From assembly GCF_018881635.1 (NCBI RefSeq), contig NZ_JACVPY010000002.1, positions 767,545 through 831,544 on the forward strand: DNA of 64,000 nt. The letters are read 5' to 3'. Positions within the stretch are counted from its first letter, which is position 1. The number at the start of each line of letters is the position of its first letter. The stretch comes from Polynucleobacter sp. UB-Piko-W3. Its GTDB lineage: Bacteria; Pseudomonadota; Gammaproteobacteria; Burkholderiales; Burkholderiaceae. Positions 19,162 through 29,570 of this stretch are shown here, in pieces. Position numbers and translations under genes: made by a program. The notes beneath the pieces are model-generated. The model worked only from the letters and a program-made list of their open reading frames with translations. It ran no database searches and was not told where the DNA came from.

Positions 19162-20235
19162 TTATTTCCAAATATTCCATGGGGATACCACCCATGCGCC
19201 AACGACAACCACCCAGAATACTGAGATGGGAATGAAGATCTTCCAGCCCAATCGCATGATTTGGTCATAGCGATAGCGCGGCAAAGTAGCCCTCAACCAA
19301 ATAACGCAAGACAAGAGGAAGAAGGTCTTGGCGAATAACCAGAAGAAACCGGGTATATCTCGCAAGATTGGGAAATCTACAATCGGCAACCAGCCACCCA
19401 AGAACATAATGGAAGCTACTGCAGCAATCAGAATCATATTGGCGTATTCGGCCAAGAAGAACATGGCAAATGACATACCGGAGTACTCCACCATATGTCC
19501 TGCAACAATCTCTGATTCCCCTTCTACCACATCGAATGGGTGACGATTTGTCTCTGCTACTCCTGAGATAAAGTAAATCAGGAACATCGGCAGTAATGGC
19601 AACCAGTTCCAAGATAAGAAGTTCAATCCCATGTCAGCAAAAAAGCCTTGCTCTTGAGAAGCAACAATTGTGCTCAAGTTCAATGAGCCTGAAGTCAATA
19701 GCACCGTAACCAAGGCAAAGCCCATAGCAATCTCATACGAGATCATCTGCGCTGATGCACGCATAGCACCCAAGAATGGATATTTAGAGTTAGAAGACCA
19801 ACCGGCCAGAATCACACCATAAACACTGATTGATGAAATCGCCATGATGTAGAGCAGACCGGCATTGATATCTGCCAGCACCATTTTGGCTTGGAATGGA
19901 ATAACCGCCCATGCTGCAAAGGCAGGCATGATGACCATGATAGGTGCAATAAAGAATAAAACCTTAGATGACTGAGCCGGAGAAATAATCTCCTTCATCA
20001 GTAATTTCAATGCATCTGCGATAGGCTGTAGTAAGCCTAATGGCCCAACACGATTTGGCCCCAGGCGTATATGCATCCAGCCAATAAGCTTTCTTTCCCA
20101 GAGGGTTAGATAAGCCACACAAGCAAACATCGGCAATACGATGATGACAATACGAACTAATGCCCAAACAAGCGGCCAGAAAGAACCAAAGATGGCCTCG
20201 CCTTGAGTGGTAATGAGGTTCAAGAAATGATCCAT
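19162..20235 (-). CDS. nuoH: NADH-quinone oxidoreductase subunit H
   Basis: NuoH is the membrane subunit that forms the quinone cavity floor. The 357 residues hold about eight helices and conserved loops such as [20 protein letters not shown] near residue 60, and the acidic loop [20 protein letters not shown] near 215, which contacts the quinone channel. It lies 8 bases after nuoG in the operon. Confidence 0.96.
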   Translation of the reverse strand: MDHFLNLITTQGEAIFGSFWPLVWALVRIVIIVLPMFACVAYLTLWERKLIGWMHIRLGPNRVGPLGLLQPIADALKLLMKEIISPAQSSKVLFFIAPIMVIMPAFAAWAVIPFQAKMVLADINAGLLYIMAISSISVYGVILAGWSSNSKYPFLGAMRASAQMISYEIAMGFALVTVLLTSGSLNLSTIVASQEQGFFADMGLNFLSWNWLPLLPMFLIYFISGVAETNRHPFDVVEGESEIVAGHMVEYSGMSFAMFFLAEYANMILIAAVASIMFLGGWLPIVDFPILRDIPGFFWLFAKTFFLLSCVIWLRATLPRYRYDQIMRLGWKIFIPISVFWVVVVGAWVVSPWNIWK

Positions 20236-20243
20236 TTCTGACC

Positions 20244-22565
20244 TTACGCCTTAGCAACCGTAATTGGGCCATTCATAGACCCTAACTTCGCACTAGCCAT
20301 AGTCCCTGCAGAAATCCTCACGGCACCTGGTGCTAGATTGACTTCCAGTAGTGCAGGCATATCTACAGACTGACCACCTTGAGAAACGCGCACTGCATCA
20401 CCCTCTTTGAGACCAAGCTCTGTGAATAGCTTTTGATTTAAACCAGCCTGATTGCCTCGTTTGGCATCACGCGTTAATTGCAAAGCTGATGAGCGACGCA
20501 CGATTGGGTCGCCAGCATAAATATTGACGTCGGCAATTCGCTCAAGACCACTGGTTGGAGTTGTACTTCCATGGGTAATAGCGTTACTTGTTGCCTTATT
20601 GCTTAGGCGAGTGCAATAACTTTCATCAAGAGCTTCACCCAGTACTTCTTCTGGCAAGTTGAACAAGAAACCATCAAGATTCAAGAGGCTACCGAGTGCA
20701 CGTAGCACTTTCCAGGCTGGGCGGGAATCGCCTAATGGCTTAACTGAAGGTTGAATAGTCTGCGCGCTACCTTCTGCATTCACAAAGGTGCCAACCGTTT
20801 CAGTAAAAGTGGAGATTGGCAGAATAACATCAGCAACTTCAAGTAAATCAGCGCTCTTATAGGCACTCAATGCAATGACCGTATTAGCTTTTGCTAGGGC
20901 TGTACGTGCTTGCGCAGGATTGGGTAAGTCTGCATCTGGCTCGATATTCATCAGCAGCACAGCCTTACGATCACCAGAAAGAATCGATTCAACACCTGCG
21001 CCATTAGCATTGACCAATGCAGCACCAACAGCATTGCCACCCACCGGCAAGAAACCTAAGGTAGCGCCAGTTTGCTCTGCAATAAATTGAGCCAATACAT
21101 GCAAGTCAGATGCATGAGGATGTGCAATAGCTGCGGAACCTATGAGTACCGCATTTGTAGAGCCAGACATTAAACTATCAGCAATCTTCTGTGCTGCTGG
21201 AGAGACCGGTAAATTGGCTATTCCTGTAGGAGCAGTAAGCGCTTTTGCTTTTGCAACTGCTAAAGCAACTTCACTCAAGCTATTAAGCCATGCACTAGGT
21301 GCAGCAGTAATAGGAGTATTTGGAATAAGCCAATCATCGCCACCAGCATCAATCCGCATCACTTGTAACCCGCGCTTTGAAGCTGTACGAATACGCGCTG
21401 CAATAATCGGTTGATCCTTGCGTAAGAAGCTGCCAATAATTAAGGCACGGTCTAGCTCACTCAATTTAGCAATTGGCATACCTAGCCATGGTGCACTAGC
21501 AGCAGCCTTCACATCTGTTTGGCGCAGACGGGTTTCGACTTGATGAGAGCCTAAGCCACGGACCATCTTTTGCAAGAGATGCAATTCTTCGACACTAGAG
21601 ATTGGATGGGCTAAGGCAGCAATTGATTCTGGACCATTTTCAGCCGCAATAGTCTTCAGTGAGTGAGCCACATAATCAAGCGCTGACTGCCAATCAGTTT
21701 CAAGCCATTGGCCGCCCTGCTTCACCATGGGCGTAGTCACACGATCTACACTATTTAATCCTTCATAGGAAAAGCGATCACGGTCGCTAATCCAGCATTC
21801 ATTAATCGCTTCATTTTCTAAAGCCACCACACGCATGACTTTGTTATCTTTAGTTTGTACGGTGGTATTTGCACCTAAGCTATCGTGGGGACTTACAGAG
21901 CGCTTACGGCCTAATTCCCAAGTACGCGCTGCATAACGAAACGGTTTGCTAGTCAATGCGCCAACAGGGCATATATCAATCATATTTCCAGAAAGCTCGG
22001 AATCCACTGTTTGACCTACAAAGGTAGTAATTTCAGAATGCTCGCCACGATTGATCATGCCCAATTCCATCACGCCAGCAACTTCTTGTCCGAAACGAAC
22101 GCAACGGGTGCAATGAATACAACGGCTCATCTCTTGCATCGAGATCAATGGGCCCACATTCTTATGAAAGACAACACGCTTCTCTTCGTCATAGCGTGAA
22201 TTTGACTTGCCATAACCAACAGCTAAGTCTTGTAACTGACACTCACCACCTTGGTCGCAAATTGGGCAATCCAATGGGTGATTAATCAACAAGAATTCCA
22301 TTACAGAGCGCTGCGCCTCCACTGCTTTCGCAGAATGGGTGAACACCTTCATCCCTGGAGTTACTGGTGTAGCGCAAGCAGGCAATGGTTTTGGAGCCTT
22401 CTCTACCTCGACTAGGCACATACGACAGTTAGCAGCGATAGATAATTTTTTGTGATAGCAGAAGTGAGGGACGTAGGTGCCCAGCTTATTCGCGGCGTGC
22501 ATCACCATCGAACCTTGCGGAACTTCTACCGTCTTGCCATCTAATTCGATTTCTACCATACTCAC
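20244..22565 (-). CDS. nuoG: NADH-quinone oxidoreductase subunit G
   Basis: This is the large peripheral-arm iron-sulfur subunit of complex I. In 773 residues the N-terminal domain has the 2Fe-2S ligands ([12 protein letters not shown] and preceding cysteine), the histidine-ligated N5 site and N4 cysteines ([30 protein letters not shown]). Next comes a degenerate molybdopterin-oxidoreductase-like domain without a molybdenum-binding role. The C-terminal end is a molydopterin-dinucleotide-binding-like beta barrel. The gene is 24 bases after nuoF. Confidence 0.95.
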   Translation of the reverse strand: MSMVEIELDGKTVEVPQGSMVMHAANKLGTYVPHFCYHKKLSIAANCRMCLVEVEKAPKPLPACATPVTPGMKVFTHSAKAVEAQRSVMEFLLINHPLDCPICDQGGECQLQDLAVGYGKSNSRYDEEKRVVFHKNVGPLISMQEMSRCIHCTRCVRFGQEVAGVMELGMINRGEHSEITTFVGQTVDSELSGNMIDICPVGALTSKPFRYAARTWELGRKRSVSPHDSLGANTTVQTKDNKVMRVVALENEAINECWISDRDRFSYEGLNSVDRVTTPMVKQGGQWLETDWQSALDYVAHSLKTIAAENGPESIAALAHPISSVEELHLLQKMVRGLGSHQVETRLRQTDVKAAASAPWLGMPIAKLSELDRALIIGSFLRKDQPIIAARIRTASKRGLQVMRIDAGGDDWLIPNTPITAAPSAWLNSLSEVALAVAKAKALTAPTGIANLPVSPAAQKIADSLMSGSTNAVLIGSAAIAHPHASDLHVLAQFIAEQTGATLGFLPVGGNAVGAALVNANGAGVESILSGDRKAVLLMNIEPDADLPNPAQARTALAKANTVIALSAYKSADLLEVADVILPISTFTETVGTFVNAEGSAQTIQPSVKPLGDSRPAWKVLRALGSLLNLDGFLFNLPEEVLGEALDESYCTRLSNKATSNAITHGSTTPTSGLERIADVNIYAGDPIVRRSSALQLTRDAKRGNQAGLNQKLFTELGLKEGDAVRVSQGGQSVDMPALLEVNLAPGAVRISAGTMASAKLGSMNGPITVAKA

Positions 22566-22589
22566 TTGAAGATATCCCGGCTCAATAGC

Positions 22590-23888
22590 TTATAAAGGTT
22601 GTGCAGAATCTAAGCAGCGCTTATGTTCTACGTGATACGTAAATTCATCCATGTAATGCTTTAACATGCCACGCACTGGCATTGCAGCAGCGTCACCCAA
22701 AGCGCAAATCGTACGTCCCTGAATATTGGCCGCTACATCATTTAGTAAATCTAAATCTTCAGGTCGTCCTTGACCATGTTCAATACGATGCACAATGCGC
22801 CACAACCAGCCTGTACCTTCACGACATGGTGTGCACTGACCGCAAGATTCTTCGTGATAGAAGTAAGACAAGCGCTCTAAGGCACGCACCATGCAACGGG
22901 TTTCATTCATCACAATCACTGCGCCAGATCCCAACATGGAACCAGCTTTAGCGATGCTGTCGTAATCCATCGTCAGATCCATCATTTGTGCACCAGGAAT
23001 AACAGGAGCTGAAGATCCCCCAGGAATCACTGCTTTCAAGGTTTTACCATCGCGCATACCGCCAGCAAGTCTTAACAAATCAGCAAACGGCGTGCCTAAT
23101 GGAACCTCATAATTGCCTGGATAAACTACGTCACCGGATACGGAGAAAATTTTGGTACCACCATTATTGGGTTTACCCAGATCCAAATAAGCTTGACCAC
23201 CGATTGCCAAGATAAAAGGTACAGCCGCAAATGTTTCCGTATTGTTAATGGTGGTGGGTTTGCCGTACAAACCAAAGCTAGCGGGAAATGGTGGTTTAAA
23301 GCGAGGCTGACCTTTTTTACCCTCAAGAGATTCCAGTAAGGCAGTTTCTTCGCCACAGATATAAGCACCCCACCCTGGCGTAGCATGCAACTGAAAGGAG
23401 AAATCACTTCCCAGGATCTTGTCGCCCAAGTAACCTGCAGCTCGCGCTTCATCCAAAGCCTCTTCAAAGCGTGAATACACTTCCCAGATCTCACCGTGAA
23501 TATAGTTATACCCAACCGTAATGCCCATGGTGTATGCACCAATAATCATGCCTTCGATCAACGCATGTGGGTTGTAACGCATGATGTCGCGGTCTTTAAA
23601 AGTTCCAGGCTCACCTTCGTCACTATTACAAACTAAATATTTTTGTCCTGGAAACTGACGTGGCATAAAGCTCCACTTCAAGCCCGTTGGGAAACCTGCG
23701 CCACCTCGACCACGCAATGATGAAGCCTTTAATTCTGTAACGATGGCATCTGGTGCAACCTTGTCATTTAACAAGCGGCGCAACTGCTGGTAGCCACCAC
23801 GACTCTCGTAATCTTTTAAACGCCAGTTATTACCGTTTAATCCTGCGAGGATTAAAGGTTTGATGTGACGGTCGTGCAAGCTGGTCAT
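22590..23888 (-). CDS. nuoF: NADH-quinone oxidoreductase subunit F (FMN and NADH site)
   Basis: NuoF binds NADH and FMN and accepts the electrons into complex I. The 432 residues include the glycine-rich nucleotide loop [14 protein letters not shown] near residue 60, the FMN region [17 protein letters not shown], and the N3 4Fe-4S cluster motif [15 protein letters not shown] with the fourth cysteine in [12 protein letters not shown]. It overlaps the nuoE end by 4 bases (ATGA). Confidence 0.96.
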   Translation of the reverse strand: MTSLHDRHIKPLILAGLNGNNWRLKDYESRGGYQQLRRLLNDKVAPDAIVTELKASSLRGRGGAGFPTGLKWSFMPRQFPGQKYLVCNSDEGEPGTFKDRDIMRYNPHALIEGMIIGAYTMGITVGYNYIHGEIWEVYSRFEEALDEARAAGYLGDKILGSDFSFQLHATPGWGAYICGEETALLESLEGKKGQPRFKPPFPASFGLYGKPTTINNTETFAAVPFILAIGGQAYLDLGKPNNGGTKIFSVSGDVVYPGNYEVPLGTPFADLLRLAGGMRDGKTLKAVIPGGSSAPVIPGAQMMDLTMDYDSIAKAGSMLGSGAVIVMNETRCMVRALERLSYFYHEESCGQCTPCREGTGWLWRIVHRIEHGQGRPEDLDLLNDVAANIQGRTICALGDAAAMPVRGMLKHYMDEFTYHVEHKRCLDSAQPL

Positions 23889-24391
23889 GCTGCTTTCCCT
23901 TCGGCACGAAGTTCATTTAAGAGCGAGTCAATTTTTTCTTTGCTCATAAAGCTGCACATGCGCTTGTCATTCACGAGCATGACTGGTGAATCGCCACAGG
24001 CACCCATACATTCACCCTCTTTAAGAGTAAAAGTGCCACAGGGGGTGGTTTCATTAAATCCGATACCCAGAGTATCTTTAAGATGATTTGCTGCTGTTTG
24101 ACCATGGGTTAATTGGCAAGGTAAATTAGTGCAGATGACTAATTTGTATTTACCAATCGGCTTGGTGTTGTACATATTGTAAAAAGTAGCCACCTCATCT
24201 ACTGCAATCATTGGCATCTCAAGGATTTGCGCAACAGTAGCGATCACTTCTGATGATACCCATCCTACTTCAGTTTGAGCGGCAATCAAAGCAGCCATCA
24301 CAGCAGATTGTTTTTGCTCTGGAGGATATTTAGCAACATTACGGGCAATATCTGCCAGCGTTTTATCGGATAGTTGAAGAGTGCTTGTCAT
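23885..24391 (-). CDS. nuoE: NADH-quinone oxidoreductase subunit E (2Fe-2S)
   Basis: NuoE holds the N1a 2Fe-2S cluster in a thioredoxin-like fold. Ligands are visible as CTNLPC (C-x4-C) and later [12 protein letters not shown] (C-x3-C). I start at the ATG at 24391 ([12 protein letters not shown]), just after the nuoD stop, giving 168 residues; the longer frame back to 24454 overlaps nuoD and has no family similarity. The end is coupled to nuoF. Confidence 0.95.
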   Translation of the reverse strand: MTSTLQLSDKTLADIARNVAKYPPEQKQSAVMAALIAAQTEVGWVSSEVIATVAQILEMPMIAVDEVATFYNMYNTKPIGKYKLVICTNLPCQLTHGQTAANHLKDTLGIGFNETTPCGTFTLKEGECMGACGDSPVMLVNDKRMCSFMSKEKIDSLLNELRAEGKAA

Positions 24392-24413
24392 TAATAATCC
24401 TTGGCTCGCTAAA

Positions 24414-25667
24414 TTAGCGGTCAATCTCCCCAAACACAATATCCTGCGTACCAATAATGGTTACCGCATCAGCCAACATGTGACCACGCGACATTTCATC
24501 CATGGCTGAAAGATGAACAAATCCTGGCGCACGAATTTTTAGGCGATATGGTTTATTAGCACCATCAGAAATCAAGTAGATACCAAACTCACCTTTTGGA
24601 TGTTCAACAGCAGAATAAGCTTCGCCATTAGGAACATGAATGCCTTCAGTAAAGAGCTTGAAGTGGTGAATCAATTCTTCCATATTGGTTTTCATATCCA
24701 CACGCTTTGGTGGAGAAACTTTATGGTTATCGCTCATGACAGGACCTGGGTTTGCTTTGAGCCAGGCAATACACTGTTTAATAATACGATTGGATTGGCG
24801 CATTTCTTCCATGCGAACCAAATAACGATCATAGGAGTCACCATTGACACCTACCGGAATATCAAAGTCGAGACGGTCATAGACTTCATATGGCTGCTTC
24901 TTACGCAAATCCCACTCAATACCAGAGCCGCGCAACATCGGGCCAGTAAAGCCAAGTTGTAATGCTCGCTCAGGTGTCACGATACCAATATTGACGAGGC
25001 GCTGTTTCCAGATACGGTTATCGGTTAAGAGATTGCAGTACTCATCTACGTGGGCATCAAAGCCATTAGAAAACTGCTCAATAAAGTCAAGCAATGAACC
25101 ACTACGATTCTCATTCAAGCGTTTTACTGCCGATGGGCTCCGAACCTTCGATTTACTATACTGCGCCATTTGGTCTGGCAAATCACGATATACGCCGCCT
25201 GGACGATAGTAAGCAGCATGCATACGAGCACCGGATACTGCTTCATACATATCAAAGATGTCTTCACGATCGCGGAAAGCATACAAGAACACAGCCATCG
25301 CACCAACGTCAAGACCATGACAGCCAATCCAGAGTAAGTGATTGAGTAAACGCGTTAGCTCGTCATACATCACGCGAATATATTGTGCTCGTTCAGGAAC
25401 TTCCACTTGCAACAACTTCTCAATGGCCATGACATAGGCGTGTTCATTGGACATCATGGAAACGTAATCCAAGCGATCCATATAGGGCACGTTTTGAATC
25501 CAAGTACGTGTCTCGGCTAATTTCTCTGTCGCGCGATGCAATAAGCCAATATGCGGATCAGCACGCTGAATTACTTCACCATCTAGCTCAAGCACTAGGC
25601 GCAATACACCGTGAGCCGCAGGATGCTGAGGCCCAAAGTTCAGTGTGTAATTCTTAATTTTCGCCAT
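24414..25667 (-). CDS. nuoD: NADH-quinone oxidoreductase subunit D
   Basis: This is the 49-kDa-type subunit of the complex I connecting arm, which forms the quinone site with NuoB and is homologous to NiFe-hydrogenase large subunits. The 417 residues begin [20 protein letters not shown], include [14 protein letters not shown] and the quinone-contact histidine/tyrosine regions, and end DIVFGEIDR as is usual. It is separate from nuoC (not fused as in E. coli), 3 bases away. Confidence 0.96.
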   Translation of the reverse strand: MAKIKNYTLNFGPQHPAAHGVLRLVLELDGEVIQRADPHIGLLHRATEKLAETRTWIQNVPYMDRLDYVSMMSNEHAYVMAIEKLLQVEVPERAQYIRVMYDELTRLLNHLLWIGCHGLDVGAMAVFLYAFRDREDIFDMYEAVSGARMHAAYYRPGGVYRDLPDQMAQYSKSKVRSPSAVKRLNENRSGSLLDFIEQFSNGFDAHVDEYCNLLTDNRIWKQRLVNIGIVTPERALQLGFTGPMLRGSGIEWDLRKKQPYEVYDRLDFDIPVGVNGDSYDRYLVRMEEMRQSNRIIKQCIAWLKANPGPVMSDNHKVSPPKRVDMKTNMEELIHHFKLFTEGIHVPNGEAYSAVEHPKGEFGIYLISDGANKPYRLKIRAPGFVHLSAMDEMSRGHMLADAVTIIGTQDIVFGEIDR

Positions 25668-25670
25668 GAC

Positions 25671-26270
25671 TTAAGCCGGGCCTCCATACTGCTCTTCGCG
25701 AACGATGCGGGGAGTAATCTCACGTGCCTCAATGGTGACAGGCTGATAGACAACGCGCTTTAACTCTGGGTCATAACGCATTTCTACATTGCCACTGATA
25801 GGAAAATCTTTTCTAAATGGATGACCAATAAAGCCATAGTCAGTCAAGATGCGACGCAAGTCATCATGACCTTCAAACAAGATGCCGAAGAGATCAAACG
25901 CTTCACGCTCAAACCAATTAGCAGAGTTCCATACTGGAGTGATTGAAGCCACTAATGGATAGCTATCGTCAGGGGCAAACACTCTGAGGCGTAAACGCCA
26001 GTTGTGCTCTATTGATAATAGATGACTGACAACGCCAAAACGTTGACCGCTCCAGCTACCATCGCCAAAGTCTTGATAGTCAACACCACATAAATCAATC
26101 AACTGTTCAAATGCGAGTGATGGCTCATCACGTAATAGCATGACAGATTCTAAATAGGTATCGGCGTTCACCACTAAAGTCACCTCGCCCAACGCCACCT
26201 CAATCGACAGCGCACGCTTACCCAGAACTTTTTCTAGGTTGGCAGCCAATTGAACTAAACGATCTGACAT
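25671..26270 (-). CDS. nuoC: NADH-quinone oxidoreductase subunit C
   Basis: This is the 30-kDa subunit of the complex I peripheral arm. The 199 residues include the family signature [19 protein letters not shown] and the following [20 protein letters not shown]. It has no cofactor of its own. It lies 3 bases from both nuoB and nuoD, in the A-B-C-D order typical of non-fused operons. Confidence 0.96.
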   Translation of the reverse strand: MSDRLVQLAANLEKVLGKRALSIEVALGEVTLVVNADTYLESVMLLRDEPSLAFEQLIDLCGVDYQDFGDGSWSGQRFGVVSHLLSIEHNWRLRLRVFAPDDSYPLVASITPVWNSANWFEREAFDLFGILFEGHDDLRRILTDYGFIGHPFRKDFPISGNVEMRYDPELKRVVYQPVTIEAREITPRIVREEQYGGPA

Positions 26271-26273
26271 GGC

Positions 26274-26756
26274 TTATGCCTTCCGCGCAATCGTGCTGGT
26301 GCGAGCAATCTTCGATTGCAACTGAATAATTCCGTAAATCAGCGCTTCGGCAGTTGGAGGGCAACCCGGGACATAAATATCAACTGGCACGATGCGATCG
26401 CAACCGCGCACTACTGAATAGGAGTTATGGTAATAACCGCCACCATTGGCACAAGATCCCATAGAAATGACCCAGCGCGGTTCTGGCATTTGGTCGTAGA
26501 CCTTTCGTAATGCAGGAGCCATCTTGTTACACAAGGTGCCTGCAACAATCATCAAATCAGATTGACGTGGGGATGGACGAAATACCACGCCAAAACGATC
26601 TAAGTCATAACGCGATGCGCCGGCATGCATCATCTCCACCGCGCAGCAAGCTAGACCAAAAGTCATTGGCCATAAAGAACCATTGCGAGTCCAGTTAATC
26701 AACTGATCCGCAGTGGTAGTAACAAATCCTTCTTTGAGAACGCCTTCTAGTGCCAT
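26274..26756 (-). CDS. nuoB: NADH-quinone oxidoreductase subunit B (cluster N2)
   Basis: NuoB carries cluster N2, the last iron-sulfur centre before quinone. The adjacent cysteines are in [12 protein letters not shown], and further ligands are in [12 protein letters not shown] and [16 protein letters not shown] start at the ATG at 26756 ([11 protein letters not shown]), 5 bases after the nuoA stop, giving 160 residues. The longer frame to 26855 runs through nuoA and is spurious. Confidence 0.96.
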
Positions 26757-26761
26757 ATCGA

Positions 26762-27121
26762 TCACTCCCAGTCGAGAGCGCCCTTTTTCCAGATATACAC
26801 AAATCCCACAATGAACTCCAAAAGGAAGATCACCATAGAGGCGTAGCCAAACCAACCAATATCACGCAAAGCAACACCCCATGGAAATAGGAATGCAGTT
26901 TCAAGATCAAAAAGAATAAACAGAATGGCAATGAGGTAATAGCGCACGTCGAACTTCATACGCGCATCTTCAAAGGCTTCAAAACCACACTCATATGGTG
27001 AGAGTTTTTCAGCGTCAGGCTTCGAAGGGGCCAGAATTTTACCGAGGAACATGGGGACTAATCCCACCCCAATACCTACGAGGATAAAAAGTAGAACAGG
27101 AAAGTAATTAGCGAGATTCAA
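26762..27121 (-). CDS. nuoA: NADH-quinone oxidoreductase subunit A (TTG start)
   Basis: NuoA is the three-helix membrane subunit that opens the nuo operon. The 119 residues include [20 protein letters not shown], the conserved loop with the cysteine near the quinone channel. The start codon is TTG ([12 protein letters not shown] matches family starts), preceded by AGGA 5 bases upstream. A non-ATG start on the first gene may lower initiation. The region upstream to the tRNA-Leu is 107 bases and AT-rich; no clear promoter was chosen there. Confidence 0.93.
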
Positions 27122-27228
27122 AATGGTCCTGATTCGTTCGTCTGGTAATACTTAAAACAGCAAATTATTCATTTATTCACTTCTTACAGCCTTGATTTAG
27201 AGCAAAAACTCGATAAATTCTTCATTTT

Positions 27229-27312
27229 GGTGCCGACGGCGAGACTCGAACTCGCACAGCCTAAGCCACTACCCCCTCAAGATAGCGTGTCTACCAATTT
27301 CACCACGTCGGC
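27229..27312 (-). tRNA. tRNA-Leu (anticodon GAG), CCA encoded
   Basis: Read on the minus strand, the sequence has a 7-base-pair acceptor stem (GCCGACG with CGTCGGC), discriminator A and an encoded CCA. The D-arm contains the invariant GG (AATTGGTAGAC). The anticodon loop CTTGAGG gives anticodon GAG for CUC/CUU leucine codons. A long variable arm of class II type follows, and the T-arm loop is TTCGAGT. It sits between secG and nuoA on the same strand, so it may be processed from a shared transcript. Confidence 0.95.
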
Positions 27313-27398
27313 ATCTTGCAAAACCTATCAATTCTACTGCATTGCAACACTTCACTACCCTTATTTAGGGCTAGATAAATCTGTAAAACCCTACAGTT

Positions 27399-27743
27399 TT
27401 ACTTAGGAACTGCAGGCTTAGTTGGGTCCTGTACTGGTGCCACTGGTGCTGCCGGCGCCACAACTGGTGCAACTGTTCCAGAGAGAACTCCAGGAGCAAC
27501 TTCTTTCTTATTACCAAGCCAAGTAATGCCTAAAGTACAAATAAAGAAAATTGCTGCAAAAACAGCTGTTGTATGGGATAAAAAATTAGCAGAGCCGCTA
27601 GCACCGAACAAGCTGCCCGACGAGCCTGAACCAAAAGCAGCACCCATATCTGCTCCCTTACCTTGCTGTAATAGCACAAGCAGAATCACAGCCAATGCTG
27701 AAATTACTTGAAATACGATTAATAAAGTCTTAAGCCATTCCAC
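27399..27743 (-). CDS. secG: Protein translocase subunit SecG
   Basis: SecG is the small two-helix subunit of the SecYEG translocon. The 114 residues begin with a hydrophobic helix (LKTLLIVFQVISALAVILLVLLQ) and the conserved QQGKGADMGAAFGSGSSGS loop. A second helix (AVFAAIFFICTLGITWLG) follows, then an Ala/Pro/Val-rich C-terminal tail. It lies 21 bases after tpiA, a common betaproteobacterial pairing, and 86 bases upstream of tRNA-Leu. Confidence 0.93.
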   Translation of the reverse strand: MEWLKTLLIVFQVISALAVILLVLLQQGKGADMGAAFGSGSSGSLFGASGSANFLSHTTAVFAAIFFICTLGITWLGNKKEVAPGVLSGTVAPVVAPAAPVAPVQDPTKPAVPK

Positions 27744-27764
27744 AATTCATCTCCAAATAAAAAT

Positions 27765-28523
27765 CTACGCCTTACAGATAGCCAGAAAATCTTGGGGATT
27801 TAAAGAAGCGCCCCCAACCAATCCGCCATCAATATCAGGCATTGCAAACAACTCAACGGCATTATCCGGTTTGATACTGCCGCCATACAAAATTCCAATA
27901 TGAGAGGCAACGTCCTCATCAAATTCCGCCAATTGCAGACGAATCGCACGATGCATATCCTGAGCAACTTCGGCACTAGCAACCTTACCGGTGCCAATTG
28001 CCCAAACGGGTTCATAAGCAATTAAGCAATCTGCTAAACGATCCTGAAGCACAGTCAACTGTTTTGCAACCTGCCCGCGAACAACCTCTACCGCTCTACC
28101 TGAATTTCTTTCATCAGCAGTCTCCCCAACACATATCACTGGAGTCATACCACTATCTAATACTTGCAAGGCCTTGCCTGCTACAAGCTCGTCAGCCTCA
28201 TGGTGAGTTTCACGACGCTCAGAGTGACCAACAATCACGTAACTACAATCCATTTCTTTCAAAGCAGATGCAGCCACCTCACCGGTGTATGCGCCAGACT
28301 CAAAGGCTGAGACATCTTGCGCACCAAGACTTAAAAATGCCAAAGAATATTCTTTAATTAATGCTGCGCATTGCGCCAAATAGGGAAATGGTGGGCAAAC
28401 AGCAAACTTGCGGCCAGATGGCATGCCACTTTCCATGCCACGTGCAACGGTCTTGATCCAATCTTGATTACTAGCAAGATTGCCATTCATTTTCCAGTTG
28501 CCGATGATGATGAGTGGTCGCAT
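27765..28523 (-). CDS. tpiA: Triose-phosphate isomerase
   Basis: TpiA interconverts glyceraldehyde 3-phosphate and dihydroxyacetone phosphate in glycolysis and gluconeogenesis. The 252 residues show the substrate lysine in GNWKMNG near residue 11, the catalytic histidine in VIVGHSERRETH, the catalytic glutamate with loop 6 in AYEPVWAIGTGKVAS, and the phosphate loop YGGSIKPDNA. It lies 16 bases from the quinone oxidoreductase gene and upstream of secG. Confidence 0.96.
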   Translation of the reverse strand: MRPLIIIGNWKMNGNLASNQDWIKTVARGMESGMPSGRKFAVCPPFPYLAQCAALIKEYSLAFLSLGAQDVSAFESGAYTGEVAASALKEMDCSYVIVGHSERRETHHEADELVAGKALQVLDSGMTPVICVGETADERNSGRAVEVVRGQVAKQLTVLQDRLADCLIAYEPVWAIGTGKVASAEVAQDMHRAIRLQLAEFDEDVASHIGILYGGSIKPDNAVELFAMPDIDGGLVGGASLNPQDFLAICKA

Positions 28524-28539
28524 TTTTAACTAACAGCTT

Positions 28540-29538
28540 CTAGACCGTCAAAACAATCTTGCCAACATGCTCTGATGACTCCATCAAGCTATGAGCATCT
28601 GCTGCCTGATCGAGCGTAAAGGTTTTGTAAATGACAGGCTTTAATTGACCAGCATTTAACAAAGGCCAAATATTGTCATACAGCTGCTTTGTAATCTGCT
28701 TCTTAAAGGAGACTGGACGAGGACGTAATGTTGAACCGGTGATAGTTAAGCGACGGCGCAAAATTTGGTTAGTGCTAACCTCTGCCTTTGATCCACCCTG
28801 AATTGCAATGATCACAATGCGGCCATCATCAGCCAAACAATCGATTTCACGCTGCACATAAGCGCCGGTCACCATATCGAGAATGACATTGACACCTTTA
28901 CCATCGGTCGCCTTCTTAACCTCTTCTACAAAGTCTTGCGTTTTATAGTTCACGGCTAAATCAGCGCCCAACTTCATGCATGCCGCGCACTTTTCATCCG
29001 TGCCCGCAGTCACAAATACTTTATGACCTAAAGCCTTGGCAATCAGAATGGCAGTAACCCCAATACCGCTAGAGCCACCTTGGACTAATAGGGTTTCGCC
29101 CTCTGCGAGTTGGCCACGCATGAAGACATTGCTCCATACGGTGTAGAAAGTTTCTGGTAAGGCTGCAGCCTCTTGATCAGTAAAGCCTTTTGGGTAAGGC
29201 AAGCACTGAGCAATCGGTGCGGTGCAAAGCTCAGCATAACCACCACCCTGCACTAAAGCGCAAACCTTATCGCCAAGTTTGAGGCCAAAGAGATTATCTG
29301 CGTGCGCTAAGTCTCCGCCAACAATCTCTCCAGCAACCTCAAGACCAGGAATATCAGATGCGCCCGCAGGTACAGGATAAAAACCTTTACGCTGCAGAAC
29401 ATCTGGTCGGTTAATGCCGGCAGCAATCACCTTAATCAAAATCTCGCCAGTGCCAGCACTAGGAATAGCTGGATCCGGACGAGTGGCTGGCACCAACATT
29501 TCTGGTGCGCCAAATTCTTTGATTTCCATTACGCGCAT
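28540..29538 (-). CDS. NAD(P)H quinone oxidoreductase, zeta-crystallin/PIG3 type
   Basis: This medium-chain dehydrogenase/reductase lacks catalytic zinc. The 332 residues have the GroES-like part (AAGINRPDVLQRKGFYPVP, typical of PIG3-like quinone oxidoreductases), then a Rossmann nucleotide site LVQGGSSGIGVTAILIAKAL near residue 150 and a C-terminal LMESSEHVGKIVLTV. The likely activity is NADPH-dependent reduction of quinones or enones. It stands between pnp and tpiA, all on the minus strand (32 and 16 base gaps), so it is probably in their operon. Confidence 0.9.
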   Translation of the reverse strand: MRVMEIKEFGAPEMLVPATRPDPAIPSAGTGEILIKVIAAGINRPDVLQRKGFYPVPAGASDIPGLEVAGEIVGGDLAHADNLFGLKLGDKVCALVQGGGYAELCTAPIAQCLPYPKGFTDQEAAALPETFYTVWSNVFMRGQLAEGETLLVQGGSSGIGVTAILIAKALGHKVFVTAGTDEKCAACMKLGADLAVNYKTQDFVEEVKKATDGKGVNVILDMVTGAYVQREIDCLADDGRIVIIAIQGGSKAEVSTNQILRRRLTITGSTLRPRPVSFKKQITKQLYDNIWPLLNAGQLKPVIYKTFTLDQAADAHSLMESSEHVGKIVLTV

Positions 29539-29570
29539 AAGAGCTTCTCGCAGTAGTAGATGTAAATGAC

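Noticed and set aside
27381-27396. A small hairpin at the secG stop codon
   Set aside because: The stem is short and there is no U-run in the secG direction, so it was not called a terminator.
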